A stretch of 8,777 nucleotides of DNA from Thermoproteota archaeon (GTDB taxonomy: Archaea > Thermoproteota > Bathyarchaeia > Bathyarchaeales > Bathycorpusculaceae). The translations under genes and the position numbers were made by a program. Where the stretch lies: positions 1-8,777 of the forward strand of contig JAAZFA010000466.1 in NCBI GenBank assembly GCA_012511995.1, read 5' to 3'. The first letter of the stretch is position 1. Each line of letters starts with the position of its first letter. The notes beneath the pieces are model-generated. The model saw nothing but the letters and a program-made list of their open reading frames with translations, had not been told where the DNA came from and did not search any database. Positions 1-6,002 of this stretch are shown piece after piece.

Positions 1-291
1 GCCGGTAGACTTTATTGTGCCCTCTCTCCAAAAGGCGATGTGCGTCCATGTGTATTCTTACCAGTTAATGTTGGTAACATCAAAGAGCGTGCCTTCAAAG
101 ATATTTGGTTAAATGCCCCACTTTTCAATGCGTTTCGCAACCGAGCTAATCTTAAAGGACCTTGTAACAAATGTGACTACAAATTTATTTGTGGTGGTTG
201 CCGAGCTCGTAGTGCTGCATACAATAAGGGAGATACCTTAAAAGGTGACCCCGGTTGTCTTAATGGAGTTAAGCTTACAAATGTCAGTTAA
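1..291 (+). CDS. Radical SAM/SPASM domain protein, C-terminal part (5' end outside window)
   Basis: The reading frame is open from base 1, so only the last 96 residues are here; the radical SAM core with its CxxxCxxC motif lies upstream. What remains is a SPASM domain, which binds auxiliary [4Fe-4S] clusters in peptide- and cofactor-modifying radical SAM enzymes. In window numbering, Cys6 and Cys17 sit in a C-x5-G-x4-C element (GDVRPC). A cluster C-x2-C-x5-C-x2-C follows (codons at 163, 172, 190 and 199), with a final Cys at codon 256 in DPGC. The CGGCRARSAAY stretch resembles the AhbC/AhbD/NirJ (heme-related) and PqqE-like branch, but the substrate cannot be told from this part. The gene overlaps the DUF362 gene by 11 bp, so the two are probably cotranscribed and translationally coupled. 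The SPASM assignment is strong; the subfamily is a guess. Confidence 0.88.
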   Translation, partial: AGRLYCALSPKGDVRPCVFLPVNVGNIKERAFKDIWLNAPLFNAFRNRANLKGPCNKCDYKFICGGCRARSAAYNKGDTLKGDPGCLNGVKLTNVS

Positions 292-1225
292 AATCAGCCG
301 TGCTATCGACGATGTGGATGACATAATCAAAGAAGCTGTTTCCAATGCTAATCTCAAGGACCAAAGGTTGATCTATATCAAACCGAATTTAAGCCACCCG
401 GAATATCTTCCAGGTGTCGTAACAAGTCCTGAGGTGATGTACCGAGTAGTTTCTTTGTTACGTGATAATAACAGTGAAGTCATAGTTGGTGAATCAAACG
501 GTTTTAATTACCCCTGCTGGACAGCTTTTGAGAAGACAGGTGTTCAGGCTGCAGTGAAGGCGGCAGGTGGAGAAGTAATTAACTTATCTGAGGACAAAGT
601 TGTTGAAGTAAAATTTCAAACAAATAGCCCTCTTAAGAAGTTATTTTTACCTAAAACCATCATGGATGCCGACGCTGTAGTTGACTTACCCCTTATGAAA
701 ACGCATGAGTTCATGGCTTACAGTGGTGCAATCAAAAATCTTTTTGGCTGCATCCCAAGTAATCGACGTATTTACTTGCACCCATATCTACCAGAGGTTA
801 TGTATCGTCTATACCAACTGTTTAAGCCATCACTTACAATCATGGATGCCCGGGTAGGAATCGAAGGCAACGGTCCCACCAAAGGTAAACCCGTCAAAAT
901 GAATCTGTTTATCACAGGTAACGACGCCTTGGCTGTAGACATCATTGCTACAAAGGTTATGATGCTCGATTGGAAGAAAACTTATCTGAAATACATCGCC
1001 GATAAGATTGGCTTCAAAGGCAACGCTATTAGAGTTGATGGTCTACAAATTTCCGCGGTTGAACATCAATTTGAACCTCCGCGAATCGACTTGCCCGTGA
1101 AAGCGCAGATGATGATTTACCAGCATGAATACTTAACGAAGTTAATGTTCTGTTCACTCGATATAGTGCACTTGTTCCAGAGGGTTACGCAAGCTTATCG
1201 GAAAGAACCCCTGCAAGTCGGTTAG
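281..1225 (+). CDS. DUF362 family protein
   Basis: This 314-residue protein of unknown reaction matches DUF362 over its full length. Family hallmarks are a TSPEVMYRVV segment near residue 48, VGESNG, a KTHEFMAYSGAIKNLFGC block from residue 140, and GIEGNGPTKGKP at 193-204, followed by GNDALAVDII. DUF362 proteins are common in anaerobes and often carry a ferredoxin domain or accompany redox enzymes. This one has no CxxC pair or ferredoxin tail, so it is the single-domain form. I chose ATG 281 because MSVKIS is where family members usually begin and GGAG lies at 265-268. In-frame starts GTG 245 and ATG 263 would add 12 or 6 residues and cannot be excluded. It overlaps the radical SAM/SPASM gene by 11 bp, which suggests the two act together. 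The stop overlaps the stop of the converging glycosyltransferase gene by 4 bp. Confidence 0.9.
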   Translation: MSVKISRAIDDVDDIIKEAVSNANLKDQRLIYIKPNLSHPEYLPGVVTSPEVMYRVVSLLRDNNSEVIVGESNGFNYPCWTAFEKTGVQAAVKAAGGEVINLSEDKVVEVKFQTNSPLKKLFLPKTIMDADAVVDLPLMKTHEFMAYSGAIKNLFGCIPSNRRIYLHPYLPEVMYRLYQLFKPSLTIMDARVGIEGNGPTKGKPVKMNLFITGNDALAVDIIATKVMMLDWKKTYLKYIADKIGFKGNAIRVDGLQISAVEHQFEPPRIDLPVKAQMMIYQHEYLTKLMFCSLDIVHLFQRVTQAYRKEPLQVG

Positions 1226-2418
1226 CCCAGTGCTTGATCATATACGTTCATTGCGTCTTTGACGACTATGCGCCAATCAAGTTGTTCTGTGACCGTTTTT
1301 CTCGCGGCTTCACCCATCTCAACGGCAAATTTTGGGTGTTCAAGCAGATAGAGAATTCTGTCTGCGAAAGTTTTTTCATCAAAGGGTTTAACTAAGAACC
1401 CGTTTTTACCGCTAACAACCGTTTCGGGGATACCACCAACTGTTGTAGTGACCACCGGCAAACCGGTTGAAAGTGCTTCCAGTACAGCAAAGGGATGGTG
1501 CTCATAGAAAGTTGAGAGTGTAAATACATCTGCTGCCTGATAAAGCTTGGGCAGCTTCTGGTCGGGGTAATAACCGGTAAAGATTATGTTGTTAATAACT
1601 CCCATTTTCATGGCGTACGAGATGAGTTTCTGCATTTCGTCGCTTTGTCCTTTGCCAGAGATAACAAATTTAGCGTTGGGGAATCGTTTGGTGATGGCGG
1701 GCATGCATTTGATTAGTGTGAAGAGACCTTTGCGAGCGTAGAGGCGACCTACCGAGACAATAGTGATATCGTCTGGGTTTAATCCCAGCTCTGTTTTGAT
1801 TTTTCTCTTATTAATTGCTGGCTGGAATTTTTTTATATCCACGCCATTATGAATGACTTTTATTTTATGCGGTGAAATATTGTAATATTTGGTCAGTTCC
1901 CATTTCGTGAATTTACTTACAGCGATTATTTTTCTTGCCCTATGTAGCATGCTCTCCTCAAAAAAACGTAGGAATCGGTTGCAGCTAACGAGAAATTTTT
2001 CGTTGGAGTTTAGTCGCATGTACGGTTCGTCTCGTATCGCTTCAGCTTCACCTTTCCAAGTTGAATGAACCGTGCAGACTAGAGTTTTACCATATTTGGG
2101 TGGCACCGCAAAGTTCGGTGTCAGTGGTAACTGCGGATGTATGACGTCAATATCTACTGAGTGCCTAATACTTTGGAGTTTACGGTGGCTATTGCCAGCA
2201 AGCATGAAGGACTTAACAATAGGTATTTTGGGTATTTTCAGGAAAGAGACGTCTAATTGTGGGTTTACTTGTATATCTTGAGTTTGGCTTGAGCCGGTGA
2301 CAACATGGATTCTGTAGCCATTTCTAAGTAGTTCATTACTTAGATAGTATACATAGCTGCCTGTGCCTCCCGTAAGGGGCCAGTACTCAGGCGAAATGAA
2401 ACACACTTTAGGTTTCAA
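1222..2418 (-). CDS. GT4 family glycosyltransferase (GT-B fold)
   Basis: This 398-residue enzyme would transfer a sugar from a nucleotide-sugar to a glycan or lipid acceptor in the cytoplasm. The N-terminal half has the GGTGSYVYYLSNEL loop (Gly17-Gly20) that follows the first strand of GT-B acceptor domains. The C-terminal half has VIHNGVD, the VGRLYARKG donor-phosphate motif, and the E-x7-E signature (Glu306, Glu314) in YEHHPFAVLEAL, followed by GLPVV and GGIPE. An in-frame GTG at 2478 would give 418 residues but places the start 64 bp inside the upstream gene. I chose TTG 2418 because it begins immediately before the fold (KPKVCFISPEYWP), has a GGGAG ribosome binding site 8 nt upstream (2427-2431), and overlaps the preceding stop codon as TTGA. 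It is the last gene of a three-glycosyltransferase operon. No membrane segment is visible, and the sugar and acceptor are unknown. Confidence 0.9.
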   Translation of the reverse strand: MKPKVCFISPEYWPLTGGTGSYVYYLSNELLRNGYRIHVVTGSSQTQDIQVNPQLDVSFLKIPKIPIVKSFMLAGNSHRKLQSIRHSVDIDVIHPQLPLTPNFAVPPKYGKTLVCTVHSTWKGEAEAIRDEPYMRLNSNEKFLVSCNRFLRFFEESMLHRARKIIAVSKFTKWELTKYYNISPHKIKVIHNGVDIKKFQPAINKRKIKTELGLNPDDITIVSVGRLYARKGLFTLIKCMPAITKRFPNAKFVISGKGQSDEMQKLISYAMKMGVINNIIFTGYYPDQKLPKLYQAADVFTLSTFYEHHPFAVLEALSTGLPVVTTTVGGIPETVVSGKNGFLVKPFDEKTFADRILYLLEHPKFAVEMGEAARKTVTEQLDWRIVVKDAMNVYDQALG

Positions 2419-3410
2419 CGTTTTTGCTCCCTTCCTGTTAGAAAATGAATAGTCGTGTTGACTGCGCCTATAAACCACGCTGTCGAACGAACGTAATAAA
2501 GTATAATCAGCTTCATTGTTAATCGATCATGAAATTTTGCGGATATTTTCATGGCTGAATATGTAAAGTAAAGAAACATGCCTAGCAAAATTAAACCTGC
2601 ACCAACCCAGAGCAGTCGGAGAAGGGGAATTAAACCGACGATCAATAATACTATAGCGCTAAGCAAAAGTATAGGTTGTATGTTCATACTTACGTCGGTG
2701 ATTTCATCACCTTTCGCCAAATGTCGATGCTTAAAATAAAGTTTTAGGGTGTTTTTGCCGTATTGCAACTGTTGTCGATAATAAGCCTTTATGGTAGGTC
2801 GATTATAATGGAAGCATATTGCTGTAGGTTCATACGCAATTTTATAGCCCTTTTTGGATAGACGAAACCCGAAGTCAGTGTCGTATTGACTATGTAGTTT
2901 TTCATCCCAACCTCCAATTTCTTCAACCACTTCTTTTTTGAGAAGAAGATTCATTGTAGCGATACGGCTAGTATATTTACCGATACGTCGATAACGATTT
3001 TTAAGTTCATAGCCGATAGCTCTTGCCCATAGGTTATCTTGGTTCCAGGTTTCGATGCTACCACTAACACCTGCTACTCTGAGTTCCTTAAGGTGTGGAA
3101 CTAATTTTTTGAGCCAATTTCGTTCGACCTTAGCATCCGAATCAATATAACCCAATATGGGATAAGCTGCTATCTTGAAAGCATAGTTATAGGCCGCAGG
3201 GCAGTTCAGGTGAATAGAGATCACTTTAACAGGAAACTGCTTTGCGATTTTGATAGTTTTATCATTGCTAACTCCATCCATTACGATGACTTCAAAGTGA
3301 TCCTTGGGATAATCAAGCGCCAATATGGATTGGAGACATTCACTAATGGTATCCTGATTGTTATAGGATGCAACGATTATTGATATTTTGGGGTAGTCGT
3401 CTTGAGTCAC
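2415..3410 (-). CDS. Membrane-anchored GT2 family glycosyltransferase
   Basis: This 331-residue protein has an N-terminal GT-A catalytic domain and a membrane-embedded tail. The fold starts with ISIIVASYNNQDTI (residues 9-22). VIVMDGVSNDKT is the usual nucleotide-binding segment, and Asp90-Ser-Asp92 (YIDSDA) is the DxD metal site. GGWDEKLHSQYDTDFGFRL (residues 166-184) holds the acceptor-side acidic residues expected of processive or chain-extending GT2 enzymes. Hydrophobic segments lie at about 247-264 and 266-284, with a possible third at 299-320, so the enzyme sits at the inner membrane face and probably works on a lipid-linked acceptor. It starts with GTG, supported by AAGGGG at 3420-3425 with 9-nt spacing, only 6 bp after the preceding gene. 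The sugar is unknown; the second GT2 and the GT4 in the same operon point to stepwise assembly of a surface glycan. Confidence 0.88.
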   Translation of the reverse strand: MTQDDYPKISIIVASYNNQDTISECLQSILALDYPKDHFEVIVMDGVSNDKTIKIAKQFPVKVISIHLNCPAAYNYAFKIAAYPILGYIDSDAKVERNWLKKLVPHLKELRVAGVSGSIETWNQDNLWARAIGYELKNRYRRIGKYTSRIATMNLLLKKEVVEEIGGWDEKLHSQYDTDFGFRLSKKGYKIAYEPTAICFHYNRPTIKAYYRQQLQYGKNTLKLYFKHRHLAKGDEITDVSMNIQPILLLSAIVLLIVGLIPLLRLLWVGAGLILLGMFLYFTYSAMKISAKFHDRLTMKLIILYYVRSTAWFIGAVNTTIHFLTGREQKR

Positions 3411-3416
3411 TTATGT

Positions 3417-4115
3417 TTACCCCTTCAGATACGCCATGAATATCGAAAATAATATTTTTGAGCCATCCACCATAGGATCCACACCCGAGCGACCGTATGT
3501 ACGCTGTTCAAACGTAATAGGAACTTCAGAGATTCGAAAACCAGCCTTCACTGCTTTGACAAGCATTTCAGACTCTATTTCATATTCTTCCGACTTTAGC
3601 CTTTGCTTACTGAGCACTTCCCGCTTCATGGCACGGTAGCCAGATTGACTATCGGTGATTGTAACGTTTGTGAAAAGTTGGATTAAATAGTTAAAGATGC
3701 GTACGCCGAATTTGTTGAGTTTGCGTGCTTCAACCCTTTTATGGTTCATATAGCGGGATCCTACAACCATGTCTGCTTTACCGGATAAAACCGGTGCAAG
3801 GAGTTCATGCAATTCTTCAGGCCAATGTGAGCCATCTGAGTCAATGGTAATAATTATGTCACCTTTGGCTTGTGCGAATCCTGCGCGTAATGCATAACCT
3901 TTTCCGAGGTGTTTTGTTAGGCTATATACTCTAATTTTACGTTTTATTGCAACTTGAAGTGATTTGTCATATGATAAGTCGTTTACTACTATAATTTCAT
4001 ACGGTAAGCCTATTCTTCTTGCAGCTATGTTTGTGCGATCAATGATGTTGCCTATTGTTAATTCCTCGTTGTAAACGGGAATTATGATGGATAGCATCAT
4101 TTGGCGTTTGTTCAT
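3417..4115 (-). CDS. DPM1-like GT2 (polyprenyl-phosphate glycosyltransferase)
   Basis: This is a compact 232-residue GT-A enzyme of the dolichol-phosphate mannosyl/glucosyltransferase type, which moves a sugar from a nucleotide donor to a polyprenyl phosphate at the cytoplasmic membrane face. It has IIIPVYNEELTI (residues 10-21), EIIVVNDLSYDKS where the family usually has NDGSxDgT, the LGKGYALRAGF block (70-80), the metal site Asp92-Ser-Asp94-Gly, the SRY segment (120-122), DSQSGYRA (155-162) and EIESEML (179-185). There is no C-terminal membrane domain, so it is the short soluble or peripheral form. It is the first gene of the operon, and its product could supply a lipid-linked sugar to the pathway. 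The start is ATG 4115. No ribosome binding site is seen, which fits the nearly leaderless transcript predicted from the TATA element at 4141-4149. ATG 4100 or 4097 are shorter alternatives. Confidence 0.88.
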   Translation of the reverse strand: MNKRQMMLSIIIPVYNEELTIGNIIDRTNIAARRIGLPYEIIVVNDLSYDKSLQVAIKRKIRVYSLTKHLGKGYALRAGFAQAKGDIIITIDSDGSHWPEELHELLAPVLSGKADMVVGSRYMNHKRVEARKLNKFGVRIFNYLIQLFTNVTITDSQSGYRAMKREVLSKQRLKSEEYEIESEMLVKAVKAGFRISEVPITFEQRTYGRSGVDPMVDGSKILFSIFMAYLKG

Positions 4116-4140
4116 TTGACGTAAACTGCCAATGGAAGAA

Positions 4141-4149
4141 CTTATAAAG
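4141..4149 (-). promoter_or_regulatory. TATA element of the glycosyltransferase operon
   Basis: On the minus strand the sequence reads CTTTATAAG, a good archaeal TATA match, preceded by CCAAA as a possible BRE. Placing its upstream edge at -30 puts the transcript start near 4118, about 3 nt before ATG 4115. The mRNA would therefore be nearly leaderless, which agrees with the lack of a ribosome binding site at that start. Position and sequence are seen; promoter function is inferred. Confidence 0.55.
4141..4149 (+). promoter_or_regulatory. TATA element of the DUF4234-like/cobD-like operon
   Basis: The same nine bases read CTTATAAAG on the plus strand, behind a purine-rich GGAAGAA. Transcription would start near 4172, giving a leader of about 26 nt that contains an AGGAAAAG ribosome binding site at 4181-4188, 9 nt before ATG 4198. 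No other TATA-like sequence fits this gene in the short divergent spacer. The element would thus serve both directions; that sharing is inferred. Confidence 0.45.
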
Positions 4150-4167
4150 TTTGGCTACCCCAAACTT
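4147..4167. repeat. Inverted repeat in divergent promoter, possible operator
   Basis: AAGTTTGG (4147-4154) and CCAAACTT (4160-4167) form perfect 8-bp arms around a 5-nt spacer. The repeat touches the TATA element. For the plus-strand gene it lies between TATA and the expected transcript start, where a repressor would act. For the minus-strand operon it lies just upstream of TATA. It is either a regulator binding site or a hairpin; protein binding is inferred. Confidence 0.5.
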
Positions 4168-4197
4168 GTAACCAATTAACAGGAAAAGTTAACCTAA

Positions 4198-4752
4198 ATG
4201 CAGACTGCATCGAGCACAAAATCATATACTGACCAGAAAATCTGGTTTTCTATGTGGTTTTTAAGTTCTATTATCACTTTTGGTTTAGGTTTTTTTCCTA
4301 TGTTTCACCGTTTAGTGAGTGGGCGAAATCAGCATTTCAAACACGAAGCTGAGAATCAGCGAAAACTCGCAAAATACCTAAAAAGTATTGGTAAAGAGCC
4401 TCCAGTAACTTCACAGTCTCCTAAGCAACGAAACGCCAAATTATGGGCTGCAAGCATTATTCTAATAATTCCTGCATTTGTTATCATCTACCTTCTAATT
4501 AAAGACTTATCAATTCACGAAAAAGAAGAAGATGCTTACCTATCCGCCACTCTGCCTGAGCGAGTTTTCATGCCCCAGACAATACCGCAAACAACATATG
4601 TACTAATTACGATTGTGACGTTAGGTGTCGGTGCTGTGTACTGGCTATACAAGACCGTTAACCTGTATAATCAACACTATAAAGCCGATTTAGTAGTTGA
4701 GAAAGAAATAGCTCGATTAATGGGGGAAAATGGAAATATCAAGCGTATGTAA
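4198..4752 (+). CDS. Small membrane protein with two DUF4234-like units
   Basis: This 184-residue integral membrane protein of unknown function has hydrophobic segments at about 15-40, 82-101 and 132-152. Residues 132-165 resemble DUF4234 (T-x-G-x-G ... YWLYK ... N-x-H). Residues 26-50 repeat the same pattern exactly 114 residues earlier: ITFGLG against VTLGVG, then NQHFK (44-48) against NQHYK (158-162). The protein is therefore an internal duplication around a middle hydrophobic segment, with a charged, probably cytoplasmic linker at about 47-80. Near each NQH motif the sequence turns amphipathic (AENQRKLAKYL and VVEKEIARLM), perhaps a helix along the membrane. ATG 4198 is preceded by AGGAAAAG. 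The 3' end overlaps the CobD-like gene by 23 bp, so the two proteins are probably made together. The DUF4234 assignment is by eye and moderate; the duplication is clear in the sequence. Confidence 0.8.
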   Translation: MQTASSTKSYTDQKIWFSMWFLSSIITFGLGFFPMFHRLVSGRNQHFKHEAENQRKLAKYLKSIGKEPPVTSQSPKQRNAKLWAASIILIIPAFVIIYLLIKDLSIHEKEEDAYLSATLPERVFMPQTIPQTTYVLITIVTLGVGAVYWLYKTVNLYNQHYKADLVVEKEIARLMGENGNIKRM

Positions 4753-5854
4753 AGAACGAAGGTTTGTCAGCCATGGCGGCGACATTTGGGGTTTTAGCAG
4801 AAAACATAATATTCCTTTAGAAGATGTGCTTGAATTCAGCGGGCCCATTAATTTTATGGGTCCTTCGCCAAAAGCTGTTGAATCGGTCAAACAGAATGCA
4901 CGGCTTATAAAGTTTTATCCTGACCCAAATCCTATTGAATTCAAGGCTGCTATTGCCCAATATGTTGGTCATGATGTTAAAGCTGAAAATATACTGCTCG
5001 GCAACGGCTCAATTGAACTAATTTATATGATAACTGAAGTATTGCCGCGAAGATTCAACGCAGTTATTCCTGTGCCTTCTTTCTCAGAATATGAAAAGGC
5101 TTCATTGCGGGTGGGCGGTGAAGTTGCTTTTGTCCAGTTGTCTGCTGATTTTTCACTAGATAAGGATAAAATCAAGCGAGCAGTCACTGACGACACAAAA
5201 ATTATGTGTATCTGTAATCCACACAGTCCTTCTGGTAGACTCTACGCCAAAGATGAAGTGTTGGATTTAGTGGATTTTTGTAAACGCCGGAACATTATTT
5301 TTAGTATCGACGAAAATTACATAGAGTTTGCAGAGGAAGGTGACAAGAATACTGTCGCGGGAATGGTTACTGCGTACGATAATCTATTTGTGATTCGTTC
5401 GGTAACTAAGTTTTTCGGTTTGGCTGGTTTACGTTTTGGTTACGCTATTGCATCAACCCACCTCATTGATAAGCTTGAGACCGTACGTCAGCCATGGAGC
5501 ATGAATGGCTTGGTTAAAACTACTACTCTGGCTGCATTTAGCGACACTGACTTTATTAAAAATACCAAAGAAACAATTGCTAATAATCGGGCTAAACTAG
5601 TAAAAGACCTTTCAGAAATCGGTGCTTTACACGTTCATCCTTCTACCACTAACTTTCTTCTCTTAAAAATACTCAACCGGAAAGTATCGTCAACGATTCT
5701 TAAAGAACTCTTGGCTAAAGAACGTATTCTTGTGCGAGATTGTTGCACATTCATGGGTATGGATGATAGTTATATTCGAATAACAGTCCGTTCAGCTAAG
5801 GATAATCAGACGCTTGTAGATACCATAAAGAAAGTTATGGATAAGCAGTTTTAA
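4730..5854 (+). CDS. CobD-like PLP-dependent aminotransferase/decarboxylase
   Basis: This 374-residue fold-type I PLP enzyme of the class I/II aminotransferase family is closest in motifs to L-threonine-O-3-phosphate decarboxylase (CobD), with histidinol-phosphate aminotransferase the main alternative. CobD-like marks are HGGDIWGFSRK at the N-terminus (residues 15-25), EFSGPINFMGP where CobD has DFSxNxNPLGP, and VRDCCTFMGMDDSYIRITVR near the end (335-354). PLP-site residues are Asn163 in NPHSPSG, Asp194 and Tyr197 in DENYIEF, Lys227 (Schiff base) in SVTKFFGLAGLRFGY, Arg235, and Arg350 for the substrate carboxylate. CobD makes (R)-1-amino-2-propanol phosphate for the cobamide nucleotide loop, but no other cobamide gene is near. 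A related phosphoserine decarboxylase role giving ethanolamine phosphate is possible. ATG 4730 follows GGGGGA at 4722-4727 and lies within the end of the membrane-protein gene, which implies coupling. The enzyme class is firm; the substrate is not. Confidence 0.85.
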   Translation: MEISSVCKERRFVSHGGDIWGFSRKHNIPLEDVLEFSGPINFMGPSPKAVESVKQNARLIKFYPDPNPIEFKAAIAQYVGHDVKAENILLGNGSIELIYMITEVLPRRFNAVIPVPSFSEYEKASLRVGGEVAFVQLSADFSLDKDKIKRAVTDDTKIMCICNPHSPSGRLYAKDEVLDLVDFCKRRNIIFSIDENYIEFAEEGDKNTVAGMVTAYDNLFVIRSVTKFFGLAGLRFGYAIASTHLIDKLETVRQPWSMNGLVKTTTLAAFSDTDFIKNTKETIANNRAKLVKDLSEIGALHVHPSTTNFLLLKILNRKVSSTILKELLAKERILVRDCCTFMGMDDSYIRITVRSAKDNQTLVDTIKKVMDKQF

Positions 5855-5876
5855 TAGACTACAGTGGAGTTCTATA

Positions 5877-5881
5877 TTTTT
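5877..5881 (+). terminator. T-tract after the cobD-like gene
   Basis: A run of five T in an AT-rich stretch begins 22 bp after the stop codon, and a second T5 run follows at 5953-5957. Archaeal RNA polymerase often terminates at such tracts without a hairpin, and no convincing stem precedes either. This is a likely 3' end for the plus-strand operon; the function is inferred from position. Confidence 0.35.
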
Positions 5882-5984
5882 ATAATTAGTTGCTTATCAA
5901 CTTCTTTCTACTTGCTTGTTAACAAACAATTTATTAATTTGTAAATCAGGTATTTTTAGGTATTCTGTTTGTCTGCACTCTAAG

Positions 5985-5989
5985 AAAAA
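5985..5989 (-). terminator. T-tract after the aldo/keto reductase gene
   Basis: On the minus strand this reads TTTTTC, 13 bp beyond the stop codon of the reductase gene, in the AT-rich spacer between two converging genes. It is a plausible archaeal U-tract terminator for the radical SAM/aldo-keto reductase bicistron. No clear stem accompanies it. Confidence 0.35.
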
Positions 5990-6002
5990 TATCTTACGTT
6001 AG

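Noticed and set aside
2072..2281. Plus-strand open frame of 69 codons
   Set aside because: It is fully antisense to the GT4 gene, has no ribosome binding site and shows no family motif; the GT4 frame explains the region.
3436..3639. Plus-strand open frame of 67 codons
   Set aside because: It is antisense to the DPM1-like gene, with low-complexity serine- and arginine-rich composition typical of a mirror frame.
5855..6002. TTGTTAACAA palindrome and AGGTATT direct repeat in the convergent spacer
   Set aside because: They are short and lie in very AT-rich sequence between two gene ends, where chance palindromes are common; there is no gene start nearby to regulate.
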